This document shows positions 53,941 through 62,769 of a stretch of DNA of 64,000 nucleotides, in pieces. Numbering within the stretch: position 1 is the stretch's first letter; each line of letters starts with the position of its first letter. The notes beneath the pieces are model-generated. The model was given only the letters and a program-made list of their open reading frames with translations, had not been told where the DNA came from and did not search any database. The stretch is from positions 1 through 64,000 of the forward strand of contig DGIT01000144.1 in assembly GCA_002386465.1 (NCBI GenBank). The letters are read 5' to 3'. The position numbers and the translations under genes were made by a program. This DNA comes from Burkholderiales bacterium UBA4615. GTDB lineage: Bacteria > Pseudomonadota > Gammaproteobacteria > Burkholderiales > Burkholderiaceae_E.

Positions 53941-54552
53941 TCAGGCTTGAGGGTTGGTGCGGGTATCGGCGGCAAAGGGTCGGTGCAACCCGCAAGAAAC
54001 CGTCATCTGTTCGTAACGATTCCAATCGAACAGGGGTCCCGGGTCCTCTTTGCGACCAGGTGCGATGTCGCTGTGCCCTGCCACATATCGCAGGGGCCAT
54101 CGCCTGGCGAGTGCGCGGGTCAGTCGCGCCAGGATCCGATACTGTGCAGAAGTGAAGGGTCTCGTCGCATTGCCTTCCAGTTCGATGCCGATGGAAAAAT
54201 CGTTGCACCGATCCCGGCCGAGGAAATGCGACACACCGGCATGCCAGGCACGGGCGTCGCCGGACACAAACTGCAGCAACTCGCCATGCCGTCGGATCAG
54301 GAAATGGGCAGACACCTTCAAGGCCTCGAGGCCTTGAAAACTCGGGTGGGCATGTGGGTCGATACGATTGGTGAACAGTCGCTCGATCATGTCCCCCGAA
54401 AAGTGACCGGCGGGCAGACTGATGTAATGGATCACCAGAAGATCGACCGCCAGCCCGTCAGGTCGGAGGTCATGGTTGGGAGAGGGCACTCGGCGGGCCG
54501 TGCTCAGCCAGCCGTCATCGCCAAAGCACATCGCCATGGAAGGGTCACCCAT
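53941..54552 (-). CDS. ampD: 1,6-anhydro-N-acetylmuramyl-L-alanine amidase
   Basis: The 203-residue product is an N-acetylmuramoyl-L-alanine amidase of the AmpD type. LLVIHYISLPAGHF has the first zinc His, VSAHFLIRRHGELLQFV and AWHAGVSHFLGRDRCNDFSIGIELEG follow, and RYVAGHSDIAPGRKEDPGPLFDW has the last ligands. It lacks a signal peptide, as expected for cytoplasmic AmpD in murein recycling, where it releases the tripeptide that Mpl reuses. It is the last gene of the ccsA-to-ampD operon, 4 bp after pilR. Confidence 0.94.
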   Translation of the reverse strand: MGDPSMAMCFGDDGWLSTARRVPSPNHDLRPDGLAVDLLVIHYISLPAGHFSGDMIERLFTNRIDPHAHPSFQGLEALKVSAHFLIRRHGELLQFVSGDARAWHAGVSHFLGRDRCNDFSIGIELEGNATRPFTSAQYRILARLTRALARRWPLRYVAGHSDIAPGRKEDPGPLFDWNRYEQMTVSCGLHRPFAADTRTNPQA

Positions 54553-54556
54553 GGTG

Positions 54557-56161
54557 TTACTGCATGTTCAGGCGCTGCATCCGATGACGCAGGGCCCGAA
54601 AGCTGATGCCCAGAAGCCGCGCTGCTGCCGTGCGGTTCTGGCCGGTTTTTTCCAGCGCTTTGGCAATCGCCTCGCGCTCACGCCATTCCAGGTACAGGGG
54701 CAGGCTCACAGGAATGCCGTCCTCAGACACCATCGTGCTGCGATCGGTATCAGACCAGGCAGCGGGCTCGATAGCCTCCGAGGCCTGCATGGGTTCGATC
54801 AGGACGTCATCGGAGGCGGGTTCGTTCTCGGTATCGGTGGACAGATCCGGGCGCAGACCCAAATCTTCGACATTGATGGTCTCGCCGTTTGAAAACGCCA
54901 GGGCACGCTCGAGGATATTTTCGAGCTCACGCACATTGCCGGGAAAGGTATAGCTCTGCAGATAGCGCAGCGCCACGGAAGCCAGGCGCGGTGCAGCGGG
55001 CAGGCCCGCGCGAGCCGCCATGCGCGCAAGCAGCGCCTGAGCGATCGCAGGGACGTCCTCGAGCCGCTCGCGCAAAGGGGGCATGCGCAATGCAATGACG
55101 TTGAGTCGGTAGTACAGGTCCTGTCGGAATCGGCCCTGCTCCACGCAACGCGCAAGATCCTGGTGCGTGGCGCTGATGATGCGCACATCGACCTGCTCCT
55201 CATTGGGTGCGCCGATGCGCCGGACCCGGCGCTCCTGGATTGCGCGCAGCAGCTTTACCTGCATGGCCAGTGGCAGATCGGCCACCTCATCCAGGAACAA
55301 GGTGCCGCCGGAGGCCGCCTGAAACAGGCCTGTGCGGTCCTGATCGGCCCCAGTGAACGCACCGCGTCGATGACCGAAGAACTCCGACTCCATCAGGGCT
55401 TCGGGGATCGCCCCGCAGTTCACCGCAATGAACGGGCGATCTGCGCGCGGACTGCTTTGATGGATCAGGCGGGCTGCGAGCTCTTTGCCTGAACCCGACT
55501 CGCCCGTGATGGCCACCGGCGCCATGCTGCGCCCCAGCCGAGCGATGGTGGCGCGCACCTGCTCAAGCGTCTCGGATATGCCAATGAGACCGCCATCGGC
55601 AGGCGCAGTTACTGGGCCTGCCGATGCAGTCGGCACAGCGGCCAAGCTTGAAGGTTCGAGTCGCACGGCCTGAGCGGTGTCGTCAATCGCAGTGACCCGA
55701 TCGACTGGTATGGCGTCAGGCACGGGCTGTGCTGCGGTGCCCTGCACCGGCAGTCGCAGCGCGGATCGCACCAGCGCGCGCAGCGCATCGAGACCGACAG
55801 GTTTGGCGACATAGTCAAATGCACCAGCCTTGAGCGCAGCCACCGCACTTTCGGCGCTGCCGTAGGCGGTGATGACAGCCACCGGGGTGTTGGGCTGACT
55901 GCGAGCAATCTCTGCAACGAGGGACAAGCCGTCGCCATCGGGCAGCCTCATGTCGGTGAGGCACAGGTCATAGCGGTGCGTGGTGATGAAGCGACGAGAC
56001 TCTGCGAGGTCTGACGCGCAATCCACATCAAGGCCCATGCGCACCAGCGTCAGTTGCAGCAACTCGCGCAAATCGGCTTCGTCGTCGACCACCAGCACGC
56101 GGGGTGCGCGGCTGGTCCTGGCACTGGGTCGCTCGGCAGAACCTGGGGTGGTCGCACTCAT
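54557..56161 (-). CDS. pilR: Sigma-54-dependent response regulator, PilR-like
   Basis: The 534-residue product has a receiver domain (VLVVDDEADLRELL, phosphoacceptor in CLTDMRLPDGDG, Lys in YVAKPVG). The AAA+ domain follows, with GESGSGKELAARLIH (Walker A), the sigma-54 contact loop GAFTGA and GGTLFLDEVADL (Walker B). A C-terminal Fis-type HTH ends it (NRTAAARLLGISFRALRHRMQRL). An Ala-rich linker of about 60 residues joins receiver and AAA+. Its ATG overlaps the pilS stop. PilR-type regulators activate pilin genes from sigma-54 promoters. No type IV pilin gene is in the window, so the target is elsewhere. Confidence 0.92.
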   Translation of the reverse strand: MSATTPGSAERPSARTSRAPRVLVVDDEADLRELLQLTLVRMGLDVDCASDLAESRRFITTHRYDLCLTDMRLPDGDGLSLVAEIARSQPNTPVAVITAYGSAESAVAALKAGAFDYVAKPVGLDALRALVRSALRLPVQGTAAQPVPDAIPVDRVTAIDDTAQAVRLEPSSLAAVPTASAGPVTAPADGGLIGISETLEQVRATIARLGRSMAPVAITGESGSGKELAARLIHQSSPRADRPFIAVNCGAIPEALMESEFFGHRRGAFTGADQDRTGLFQAASGGTLFLDEVADLPLAMQVKLLRAIQERRVRRIGAPNEEQVDVRIISATHQDLARCVEQGRFRQDLYYRLNVIALRMPPLRERLEDVPAIAQALLARMAARAGLPAAPRLASVALRYLQSYTFPGNVRELENILERALAFSNGETINVEDLGLRPDLSTDTENEPASDDVLIEPMQASEAIEPAAWSDTDRSTMVSEDGIPVSLPLYLEWREREAIAKALEKTGQNRTAAARLLGISFRALRHRMQRLNMQ

Positions 56162-57783
56162 GTGGTGGTGGGTAGGGCTGCGGGTTCAACAATGAATGCG
56201 CTCAAGGCACCCGGCGTCTCGCCAGGTGGGCGATAGCTGATCGTGGCACCATTGGCTGAGCATAACTCGCGGGCCAGATGGAGCCCCAATCCGGTGCCCT
56301 TGGCCTGCGTTGTGAAGAAAGGTTCGAACAGGTGCGCCCGCGACTCGGGTGCCACGCCTGGGCCAGTATCCGAGACCTCCAAGACAGGGCGGTCGCCCCG
56401 AAGGATCCAGTACACGCGCACGCTGCCCGCTTGCGGGCTGGCATGACGCAGCGCATTGCCCACCAGGTTCAAAAGAACCTGGCGCAGATGGCCGGCATCA
56501 AACCAGATCGGCTCTACACACTTGATCCGACAGAGAATGCGTTCGGCATCCACGCCGCTTTGCGCGATCAGCTCTGCGAGCGTTTCATGCAGAAAACGTG
56601 AAGCATCGATGCGCTCCGGCTCGGCTGCGCCACGGCGAGAGATCGACAGGACATCTTCAATGATCCGATCCAGACGCAGGCAGTTGTCCTCCACGATCGC
56701 CGCGAGTCGCCGTGTGCGCGGCTCCTCGATTTCCTCGGCCAGGAGCCCATTGGCATGCCGGATCGCCGCCAGCGGGTTGCGTATTTCGTGAGCGATCGAG
56801 GCCGACATGCGACCCATCGAAGCCAATTTGAGTTCCTGAGCGCGCTGCTCCAGGCGCCCGAGATCTTCAAGCACGATGACCGCATCAGTGCCCGGATCCG
56901 ATCCAGGCAAGCGGCGTGCGCGCAGTCGGCGCACGGGCACGCCGGCACCGCCAGGCACGGTCAGTTCAATGCCCTCCGCTCCCAAAACGTCTGACGAGGC
57001 CGTCGTCATTGCCTGGCGCAGCAACGAGATGCCCGTGGCGGCATCGTCCTGCGTAGTGGCCTGGCGTCCAAGCATCTCGCGCGCCGAGCGGTTGATGGCA
57101 CGTACGCCACCTGTGGAGCTCAGCACCACAACACCGTCGGGCAATTCGCTGATGACGGCCTGAGTCACCGCCAGCTGGTTGCGCAGATCCTCGCCACGCT
57201 GCGCAGCCAGCCGTTCCTGACTGTCCAATCGGGTTGCCAGCCAGTTGACCAGCAACACGGACGCCATAAGGGCCGCGCCCATCATGCCCGCCTGCGCCAT
57301 GGATGCGTCGTCTGCATCGCCACGCGTCCAATGCCAACCCGTGACAACCAGCAGCGCGAGCGTGGAGACTGACGCGAAAAAGAGCGCCCTGCGGGCATCC
57401 AGCAGGATGGCTGCACCGGCATTGGGCAGCAGCAGCAACATGGCCAGGCCTGCGCGCAAGGGGCCGCCGGCATCGAGCAGCACGGTCAGGGCGAGGACGT
57501 CGGCTGCAAGCTGCCAGTCCACCAGACGCTGCAACGGCAGCCTGCCCGGCCTGGACAACACAACAAAGAGGACCGAGACCGCAAGATAGGCGCCCGCCAT
57601 GAGCATGAAACGCGGGCCATCGAAGCCCGTCAGACCTGCGCGCATGCCATACAAGGCGGGGACGTAGGCGAGCAGCAGCGCGGCCACCACCACACGGGCC
57701 ATCGAAAAGTAGCGCAGAGCACGCCAGCGGGCCGCAAGACCCGGACCCTGTGATGCGCCACCCCTCTCGGCGGAGGCCCTCAC
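56158..57783 (-). CDS. pilS: Sensor histidine kinase, PilS-like
   Basis: The 541-residue product has about six N-terminal transmembrane segments (starting ARVVVAALLLAYVPALYGM), a PAS-like domain (VISELPDGVVVLSSTGGVRAIN), the His-kinase H box SIAHEIRNPLAAIRHANGLL and the ATP site with NLVGNALRHASP, SDTGPGVAPE and GTGLGLHLARELC. The start is taken as GTG 57783, 1 nt after the stop of the PP0621 gene; an ATG at 57864 would lie inside that gene, and an ATG in frame lies just before the first helix. PilS phosphorylates PilR. The stop overlaps the pilR start by 4 bp. Confidence 0.9.
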   Translation of the reverse strand: MRASAERGGASQGPGLAARWRALRYFSMARVVVAALLLAYVPALYGMRAGLTGFDGPRFMLMAGAYLAVSVLFVVLSRPGRLPLQRLVDWQLAADVLALTVLLDAGGPLRAGLAMLLLLPNAGAAILLDARRALFFASVSTLALLVVTGWHWTRGDADDASMAQAGMMGAALMASVLLVNWLATRLDSQERLAAQRGEDLRNQLAVTQAVISELPDGVVVLSSTGGVRAINRSAREMLGRQATTQDDAATGISLLRQAMTTASSDVLGAEGIELTVPGGAGVPVRRLRARRLPGSDPGTDAVIVLEDLGRLEQRAQELKLASMGRMSASIAHEIRNPLAAIRHANGLLAEEIEEPRTRRLAAIVEDNCLRLDRIIEDVLSISRRGAAEPERIDASRFLHETLAELIAQSGVDAERILCRIKCVEPIWFDAGHLRQVLLNLVGNALRHASPQAGSVRVYWILRGDRPVLEVSDTGPGVAPESRAHLFEPFFTTQAKGTGLGLHLARELCSANGATISYRPPGETPGALSAFIVEPAALPTTT

Positions 57784-57784
57784 G

Positions 57785-58126
57785 TCAGCCGTGATCGGAC
57801 GACCTGTCTGCAGCCGGTTTGACCTGATCCGGACCGCCGCTGGCGGCCTGATCGCGATGTGCATCGCTGCAATAGGCCTTGCCCGCCGCAAAACGCCCCT
57901 CAGAGGCCGGCAGATGCAGCCCGCAAACCGCACATTGCACCATTCGCTCCGGACCTGCCATGCGTTGCGAATCGGGTGATGCCTCGTCGTGTGCCTGTGC
58001 GCCTGCAGGCGTTTCGGCCTCGGGCTTGACGGCTGCGCGTTCACTGCGCCGCTTGCTGATGACGAACATTCGCCAAGCGAACCAGGCGGCCACACCGATC
58101 ACCACCCAGATCAAGAGCTTGCCCAT
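57785..58126 (-). CDS. PP0621 family protein with a small zinc-finger-like motif
   Basis: The 113-residue product begins with a single transmembrane anchor (MGKLLIWVVIGVAAWFAW), then a basic and acidic linker and a CxxC-type motif, MVQCAVCGLHLPASEG, followed by YCSDAHR. This is the PP0621 family pattern in which Cys-x2-Cys and a late Cys/His could bind zinc. Function is unknown; proteins of this type lie next to pilS in many beta- and gammaproteobacteria. GGAGG 8 nt upstream supports ATG 58126. It is 23 bp after ccsA and 1 nt before pilS. Confidence 0.9.
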   Translation of the reverse strand: MGKLLIWVVIGVAAWFAWRMFVISKRRSERAAVKPEAETPAGAQAHDEASPDSQRMAGPERMVQCAVCGLHLPASEGRFAAGKAYCSDAHRDQAASGGPDQVKPAADRSSDHG

Positions 58127-58149
58127 GGAACCTGCCTCCGTCGACGCAT

Positions 58150-59007
58150 TCAGTAGCGCTGCAGCACAACCTCGAGCACGAATCGCGTGCCGATATAGGC
58201 GAGCAGCAGGATGAGGAAACCCCACAGGGTAAAGCGCATCGCGATTCGGCCACGCCAGCCACGAACCACGCGCCCGGTCAGCAGTACACCGAAAAATGCC
58301 AGCGATAACAGTGAAAACACCGTCTTGTGCTCGAACCGGAACGGCCTCCCAAATACCTCTTCCGAAAACAGCATGCCGCTGAGTGTCGTGAGCAGCAGCA
58401 GACCGAAACCGATCCAGATGAAACGAAACAGCACGCGCTCCAGCACGAGCAAGGGCGGCAACCCCCCCAGCACGCGCCCGAGCAGGCCACTGGCGCGCGG
58501 CCGGTCAGGGCGCTGCAGATCGCGCTGCGCCCAGAGCATGAGCAGGGCCTGCAACGCCCCCAGCATCAGCACACCATAGGCCAGAGTGCCCATCACCAGG
58601 TGGGGCACGAAGAGCGGGCGCTGCGACACTGCGCCGAAATCGGTGCCGGGAAAGGCAAGCGGCAACAGGAGCGCCACCGCGGCCAATGGCAGCAGCAGCA
58701 AGTGCATCGCCGCAAGCGGGGCGCGTCGCCCCTCCAGCCAGAGCATGACCAGACCGATCCAGAGCATGCCTGATAGCGCTTTGGCAAAACCGAAATGAAA
58801 GCCGCCCTGGTCCCATGGCCACGCCAGAGACACACCATGGAGCACGATGGCCGCTGCCAAGCCCCACTGCGGCGCGGGCGACAACGATGCAGGCGCCGGA
58901 GCGCTGCTGGAGTCTTCAGTCCGCGGGCGGGAGGATGCCTGCCACGCGGCCGACCAGGCCACTGCGTAGAGCACAGCGGGCAGCATGAAGAGAATCAGTA
59001 CAATCAT
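58150..59007 (-). CDS. Cytochrome c assembly protein (CcsA/HemX/YpjD-like)
   Basis: The 285-residue membrane protein has about eight hydrophobic segments and family features: LAAAIVLHGVSLAWPW, HFGFAKALSGMLWIGLVMLW, FVPHLVMGTLAYGVLMLGALQALLM (two parts), LSGMLFSEEVFGRPFRFEHKTVFS with the conserved His, and GWRGRIAMRFTLWGF. Relatives are YpjD/HemX-type proteins linked to haem or cytochrome c biogenesis, but the WWD haem motif is not clearly present. It is the first gene of the ccsA-to-ampD operon, and its ATG follows TACACT by only 8 nt, so it may be leaderless. It is divergent from ffh with 23 bp between starts. Confidence 0.9.
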   Translation of the reverse strand: MIVLILFMLPAVLYAVAWSAAWQASSRPRTEDSSSAPAPASLSPAPQWGLAAAIVLHGVSLAWPWDQGGFHFGFAKALSGMLWIGLVMLWLEGRRAPLAAMHLLLLPLAAVALLLPLAFPGTDFGAVSQRPLFVPHLVMGTLAYGVLMLGALQALLMLWAQRDLQRPDRPRASGLLGRVLGGLPPLLVLERVLFRFIWIGFGLLLLTTLSGMLFSEEVFGRPFRFEHKTVFSLLSLAFFGVLLTGRVVRGWRGRIAMRFTLWGFLILLLAYIGTRFVLEVVLQRY

Positions 59008-59015
59008 CTCATCGC

Positions 59016-59021
59016 AGTGTA
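59016..59021 (-). promoter_or_regulatory. -10-like TACACT 8 nt before the ccsA-like start
   Basis: The complement of 59016-59021 reads TACACT and ends 8 nt before the ATG at 59007. The same hexamer and distance occur before the gene at 40815. There is no Shine-Dalgarno, so a leaderless or nearly leaderless mRNA is likely. No good -35 was identified; it would lie in the ffh coding start. Confidence 0.45.
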
Positions 59022-59030
59022 GCGCAGGCC

Positions 59031-60389
59031 ATGTTCGACAATCTCTCTCAGCGTCTTGCCCGTGTCGTGAAGACGATGCGCGGCGAAGCCCGTCTCACCG
59101 AAGCCAACACCCAGGAGATGTTGCGGGAAATCCGCATCGCCCTGCTCGAGGCTGATGTGGCGCTTCCGGTCGTGCGCGATTTCATCGGGAAAGTGCGCGA
59201 AAAGGCGCTTGGGCAGGAGGTGATCTCCAGCCTGTCGCCGGGGCAGGCGCTGGTGGGCGTGGTGAACAGGGAGTTGGTCGAGCTCATCGGCGGCACCACG
59301 GCTGAGCTCAATCTCGCCACCCAGCCGCCGGCGATCATTCTCATGGCCGGCCTGCAAGGTGCGGGCAAGACCACCACCGTCGGCAAGCTCGCCAAGTGGC
59401 TGCGTGAGCAGAAGAAGAAAAAAGTGCTGACGGTATCGTGTGACGTCTATCGACCGGCCGCCATCGAGCAGTTGAGGACTGTGAGCGGGCAGGCTGGCGC
59501 CGATTTCTTCGCCTCGACGCCCGATCAGAAGCCTGTCGAGATTGCACGCGCAGCGCTCGAGTGGGCCCGTAACCACTACCACGATGTCCTGCTGGTGGAC
59601 ACCGCCGGGCGGCTGGGCATCGACGAAGCCATGATGCGCGAAATTGCCGAGCTGCACGCCGCACTCTCGCCCATCGAGACGCTCTTCGTGGTCGACGCCA
59701 TGCAGGGCCAGGATGCGGTGAACACAGCTCAGGCCTTCCGTCAGGCCGTGCCGCTCACAGGCGTGGTGCTCAGCAAACTGGATGGCGACTCGCGCGGTGG
59801 TGCAGCGCTCTCGGTCAAGGCGATCACCGGCTGCCCGATCAAGTTCGTGGGTGTCGGAGAAAAGCTGGATGGTCTGGATGCGTTTCATCCCGATCGCATG
59901 GCGAACCGCATTCTGGGCATGGGCGACATTCTGGCCCTGGTCGAGCAGGCACAGGCCAACGTCGACCATCAGGCCGCCAAGGACCTGGCCGACAAGCTCA
60001 AGGGTGGCAGCCGCTTCGATCTGAACGACTTCCTGGCGCAGCTGTCGCAGATGAAGAAGATGGGCGGCTTGTCCTCATTGATGGACAAACTGCCGGCGCA
60101 GTTGCAGGCCGCAGCCGGTCAGGCCGACATGGGCAAGGCCGAAAAGGACATGCGGCGCATGCAGGGCATCATCCATTCGATGACGCCGGGCGAGCGTTCC
60201 AAGCCCGAGCTCATCAAGGCGAGTCGCAAGCGACGCATCGCGGCGGGTGCGGGTGTTCAGGTACAGGATGTGAATCGCATGCTGGCTCAATTCGAGCAGA
60301 TGCAGTCCATGATGAAAAAAATGCAAAAGGGCGGTCTGGCCAAGATGATGCGGGGCATGCGCGGCATGATGCCGGGCGGCATGCGATGA
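59031..60389 (+). CDS. ffh: Signal recognition particle protein
   Basis: The 452-residue product has the N domain (MFDNLSQRLARVVKTM), the SRP GTPase G domain with GLQGAGKTTTVGKLA, SCDVYRPAAIEQL, DTAGRLGIDE and LSKLDGDSRGGAAL, and a Met-rich M domain at the C-terminus (about 330-452, ending in Met/Gly-rich tail). Ffh with 4.5S RNA delivers nascent membrane proteins to FtsY. Only 23 bp separate its start from that of ccsA, so its promoter must lie in the ccsA coding region. Its stop overlaps the start of the GlcD-like gene (ATGA). Confidence 0.97.
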   Translation: MFDNLSQRLARVVKTMRGEARLTEANTQEMLREIRIALLEADVALPVVRDFIGKVREKALGQEVISSLSPGQALVGVVNRELVELIGGTTAELNLATQPPAIILMAGLQGAGKTTTVGKLAKWLREQKKKKVLTVSCDVYRPAAIEQLRTVSGQAGADFFASTPDQKPVEIARAALEWARNHYHDVLLVDTAGRLGIDEAMMREIAELHAALSPIETLFVVDAMQGQDAVNTAQAFRQAVPLTGVVLSKLDGDSRGGAALSVKAITGCPIKFVGVGEKLDGLDAFHPDRMANRILGMGDILALVEQAQANVDHQAAKDLADKLKGGSRFDLNDFLAQLSQMKKMGGLSSLMDKLPAQLQAAAGQADMGKAEKDMRRMQGIIHSMTPGERSKPELIKASRKRRIAAGAGVQVQDVNRMLAQFEQMQSMMKKMQKGGLAKMMRGMRGMMPGGMR

Positions 60390-61783
60390 GCACCCCCGCC
60401 CTGCCCCAGGACATCGGCCGCGTCCTGACCGCGCCGCAAGACACCGCCCCTTTCCTGCTCGACTGGCGCAAGCGCTATCTCGGCCGCGCCATCGCTGTCG
60501 TGCAGCCTGCCGCCACCGACGAGGTGGCGCGACTGGTCGGCTGGTGTGCGCAGCACCGCGTGCCGATCGTGCCCCAGGGCGGCAACACCGGACTGACCGG
60601 CGGCTCGGTCCCGGATGCGTCCGGCAACGCGGTCGTACTGTCGCTGGCACGCATGAACCGCATCCGCGCCATCGACCCCACCAATCACACGCTCACTGCG
60701 GAAGCAGGCGTGGTACTGGCGAAGGTGCAGGAGGCTGCGCAGCAGGCAGACCGCTTGTTCCCACTCTCACTCGCCGCTGAGGGCAGTTGTACGGTGGGTG
60801 GCAACTTGTCGACCAATGCCGGGGGGACAGCCGTGCTGCGCTATGGCAATGCGCGCGAGCTGTGTCTGGGTCTAGAAGTGGTGACGCCCTCAGGAGAGGT
60901 CTGGCATTCGCTGCGCGGGCTGCGCAAGGACAACACCGGCTACGATCTGCGCGACCTGTTCATCGGCGCAGAGGGCACGCTCGGGGTCATTACCGCCGCC
61001 ACACTGAAGCTCTTTCCGAGGCCGGCTGCGCAAGTGACGGCTTTGGCAGCGGTGGCGTCGCCCCATGCAGCGCTGCGCCTGCTGGATCTGGCGCAAAGCA
61101 TGCTCGGGCCGGCCCTGACCGGATTCGAGATGATGTCGGCGCTCTGTCTGCAGCTTGTCACCCGCCACTACCCCGAGTGCACCCTGCCCTTTGCAGAGGC
61201 GCCGCCTTACAGCGTCCTGCTTGAATCGTCCGACGCCGAGAGTGAGGCGCACGCCACCGAGCGCTTCGATGCGCTCATGCAGCGCGCGCTTGAGGCAGGT
61301 CTCATCACCGATGCGGCGATTGCACAGTCGGTCGCGCAGTCACGTAAGTTCTGGAGCCTTCGCGAGAACATCTCTGAAGCGCAGGCCGCCGAGGGCAAGA
61401 ACATCAAGCACGACATCTCGGTGCCTATTTCGGCCATTGCCGATTTTGTCGAGTCCACCAATGCGGCCATCGCCCAGGCTTTTCCCGGAGTGCGCATGGT
61501 GGTCTTCGGCCACCTGGGTGACGGCAATCTGCACTACAACGTCTCTCCGCCACCTGGTGTGCCCGAAGACACCTTCCTGTCGTGGCAGGATGGGCTGAAC
61601 GCGGTGGTGCACGATGCTGTGGAAGCGGCACAAGGCTCGATCTCGGCCGAGCATGGGATCGGGGTGCTGCGCCGTGACGAGCTGCTGCGCTACAAATCGC
61701 CGGTGGCCCTGAGCCTCATGCGGACCATCAAGCAGGCACTCGACCCGCAGGGGATCATGAATCCGGGCAAGCTGATCGCCTGA
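60386..61783 (+). CDS. FAD-linked oxidase, GlcD / D-2-hydroxyglutarate dehydrogenase-like
   Basis: The 465-residue flavoprotein has the VAO/PCMH FAD-binding domain (PQGGNTGLTGGSVPD, LSTNAGGTAVLRYGN, NTGYDLRDLFIGAEGTLGVI) and the FAD-oxidase C domain with FGHLGDGNLHYNVS and SAEHGIGVLRRDEL. Relatives oxidise D-lactate, glycolate or D-2-hydroxyglutarate. The gene overlaps ffh by 4 bp, which suggests co-expression but not a shared role. No iron-sulfur partner (GlcF type) is adjacent. Substrate cannot be decided from sequence. Confidence 0.92.
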   Translation: MSTPALPQDIGRVLTAPQDTAPFLLDWRKRYLGRAIAVVQPAATDEVARLVGWCAQHRVPIVPQGGNTGLTGGSVPDASGNAVVLSLARMNRIRAIDPTNHTLTAEAGVVLAKVQEAAQQADRLFPLSLAAEGSCTVGGNLSTNAGGTAVLRYGNARELCLGLEVVTPSGEVWHSLRGLRKDNTGYDLRDLFIGAEGTLGVITAATLKLFPRPAAQVTALAAVASPHAALRLLDLAQSMLGPALTGFEMMSALCLQLVTRHYPECTLPFAEAPPYSVLLESSDAESEAHATERFDALMQRALEAGLITDAAIAQSVAQSRKFWSLRENISEAQAAEGKNIKHDISVPISAIADFVESTNAAIAQAFPGVRMVVFGHLGDGNLHYNVSPPPGVPEDTFLSWQDGLNAVVHDAVEAAQGSISAEHGIGVLRRDELLRYKSPVALSLMRTIKQALDPQGIMNPGKLIA

Positions 61784-61787
61784 CCCC

Positions 61788-62666
61788 TCAGACGACGCCC
61801 ATGGCCGCGCACATCCGCGCGACCATCGCCGACTGTGGATCAGCCAACGGATCAACGAGAGAGAAATGGTCGGCACCCGCCACGACCTCCAGGCTCACAC
61901 GCCGTGAAGATGTGCTGCCCCAGGCGGCAGCGAGATCGACACTCTGGCGCAGGTACTCCGGTCCTTCAGCTCCTCCCACCAGCAAGTGCCAGTCGCCCGA
62001 GTGCGGCGCAGGCATGTGCTGCGGGCTGTTGCGCTGCGCTTCCGCAGCATCCATGCGCAAGGTGTCATTGAGATAGCTGAGTGCAATCGGCTCCAGGTCA
62101 TGCAGGCCACTGAAGGCGAAACCGCCTGCCGGCACGATCCCGTTCGGCACGCGTGAATCATGGGCCCAGTCCGTGGCTGCCACCGCCGTGGTGAGATGAC
62201 CCCCGGCGGAATGCCCAGCGACCCACACCCGCTGCGGATCACCGCCGAACGAACTTGCGTGCGACATTGCCCAGGCCGCAGCGCTGCGGCATTGTCGGAC
62301 GACTTCATCCATCCTTACCAGAGGCATCAGCGTGTAATCCACCGTGACGACGGCAACGCCTCTCGGGACAAAGCCTGAGGCCACGTAGTCGGTGGACTCC
62401 TTGTTGAGCGCCATCCAGTAGCCACCATGGATGTAGATCAAGACCGGGCATGGCTCCTGAGTCCTCGCAGCGGAAAACACGTTGACGGTTTGTCCGCTGA
62501 TTGCGTCATAGGGGACATTGATCTGCGCCGACAAGGTCGCGCGCGCTTCTTCACCCTGTGCATGCCAGCGTGCGATGTGCTGCTCGAAATGAGGCACCTT
62601 CGCGCGGTTGTTGTATTGCGCGTCAAGACCGGCGCGGTCGTAGCTGCGGTAAACGGGAGGTTGCAT
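61788..62666 (-). CDS. Alpha/beta hydrolase, kynurenine formamidase-like
   Basis: The 292-residue product has the oxyanion motif LIYIHGGYWMALNKE, the nucleophile elbow VAGHSAGGHLTTAVA and a late GADHFSLVDPLADP with the catalytic His. The HGGYW form and the start SYDRAGLDAQYNNRA match arylformamidase / KFA-like esterases of this family. These hydrolyse N-formylkynurenine or related esters, but no kyn genes are nearby. CAGGAGA lies upstream of the ATG at 62666. It converges on the flavoprotein gene, 4 bp apart. Confidence 0.9.
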   Translation of the reverse strand: MQPPVYRSYDRAGLDAQYNNRAKVPHFEQHIARWHAQGEEARATLSAQINVPYDAISGQTVNVFSAARTQEPCPVLIYIHGGYWMALNKESTDYVASGFVPRGVAVVTVDYTLMPLVRMDEVVRQCRSAAAWAMSHASSFGGDPQRVWVAGHSAGGHLTTAVAATDWAHDSRVPNGIVPAGGFAFSGLHDLEPIALSYLNDTLRMDAAEAQRNSPQHMPAPHSGDWHLLVGGAEGPEYLRQSVDLAAAWGSTSSRRVSLEVVAGADHFSLVDPLADPQSAMVARMCAAMGVV

Positions 62667-62712
62667 GATCGACGGTCTCCTGCAGTGAACAGCATGAATT
62701 ATGGCTGCGGCC

Positions 62713-62740
62713 TTGGCTCAACTGCGGCACGCGTTACCAT
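62713..62740 (+). promoter_or_regulatory. Candidate promoter of the thioesterase gene
   Basis: TTGGCT (62713-62718), a 16-bp spacer and TACCAT (62735-62740) form a plausible sigma-70 promoter 29 bp before the ATG at 62770. The region is the 103-bp divergent gap with the hydrolase gene. Confidence 0.4.
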
Positions 62741-62769
62741 CGACGTTCACTCTTTCCCGCTTGATTGCC

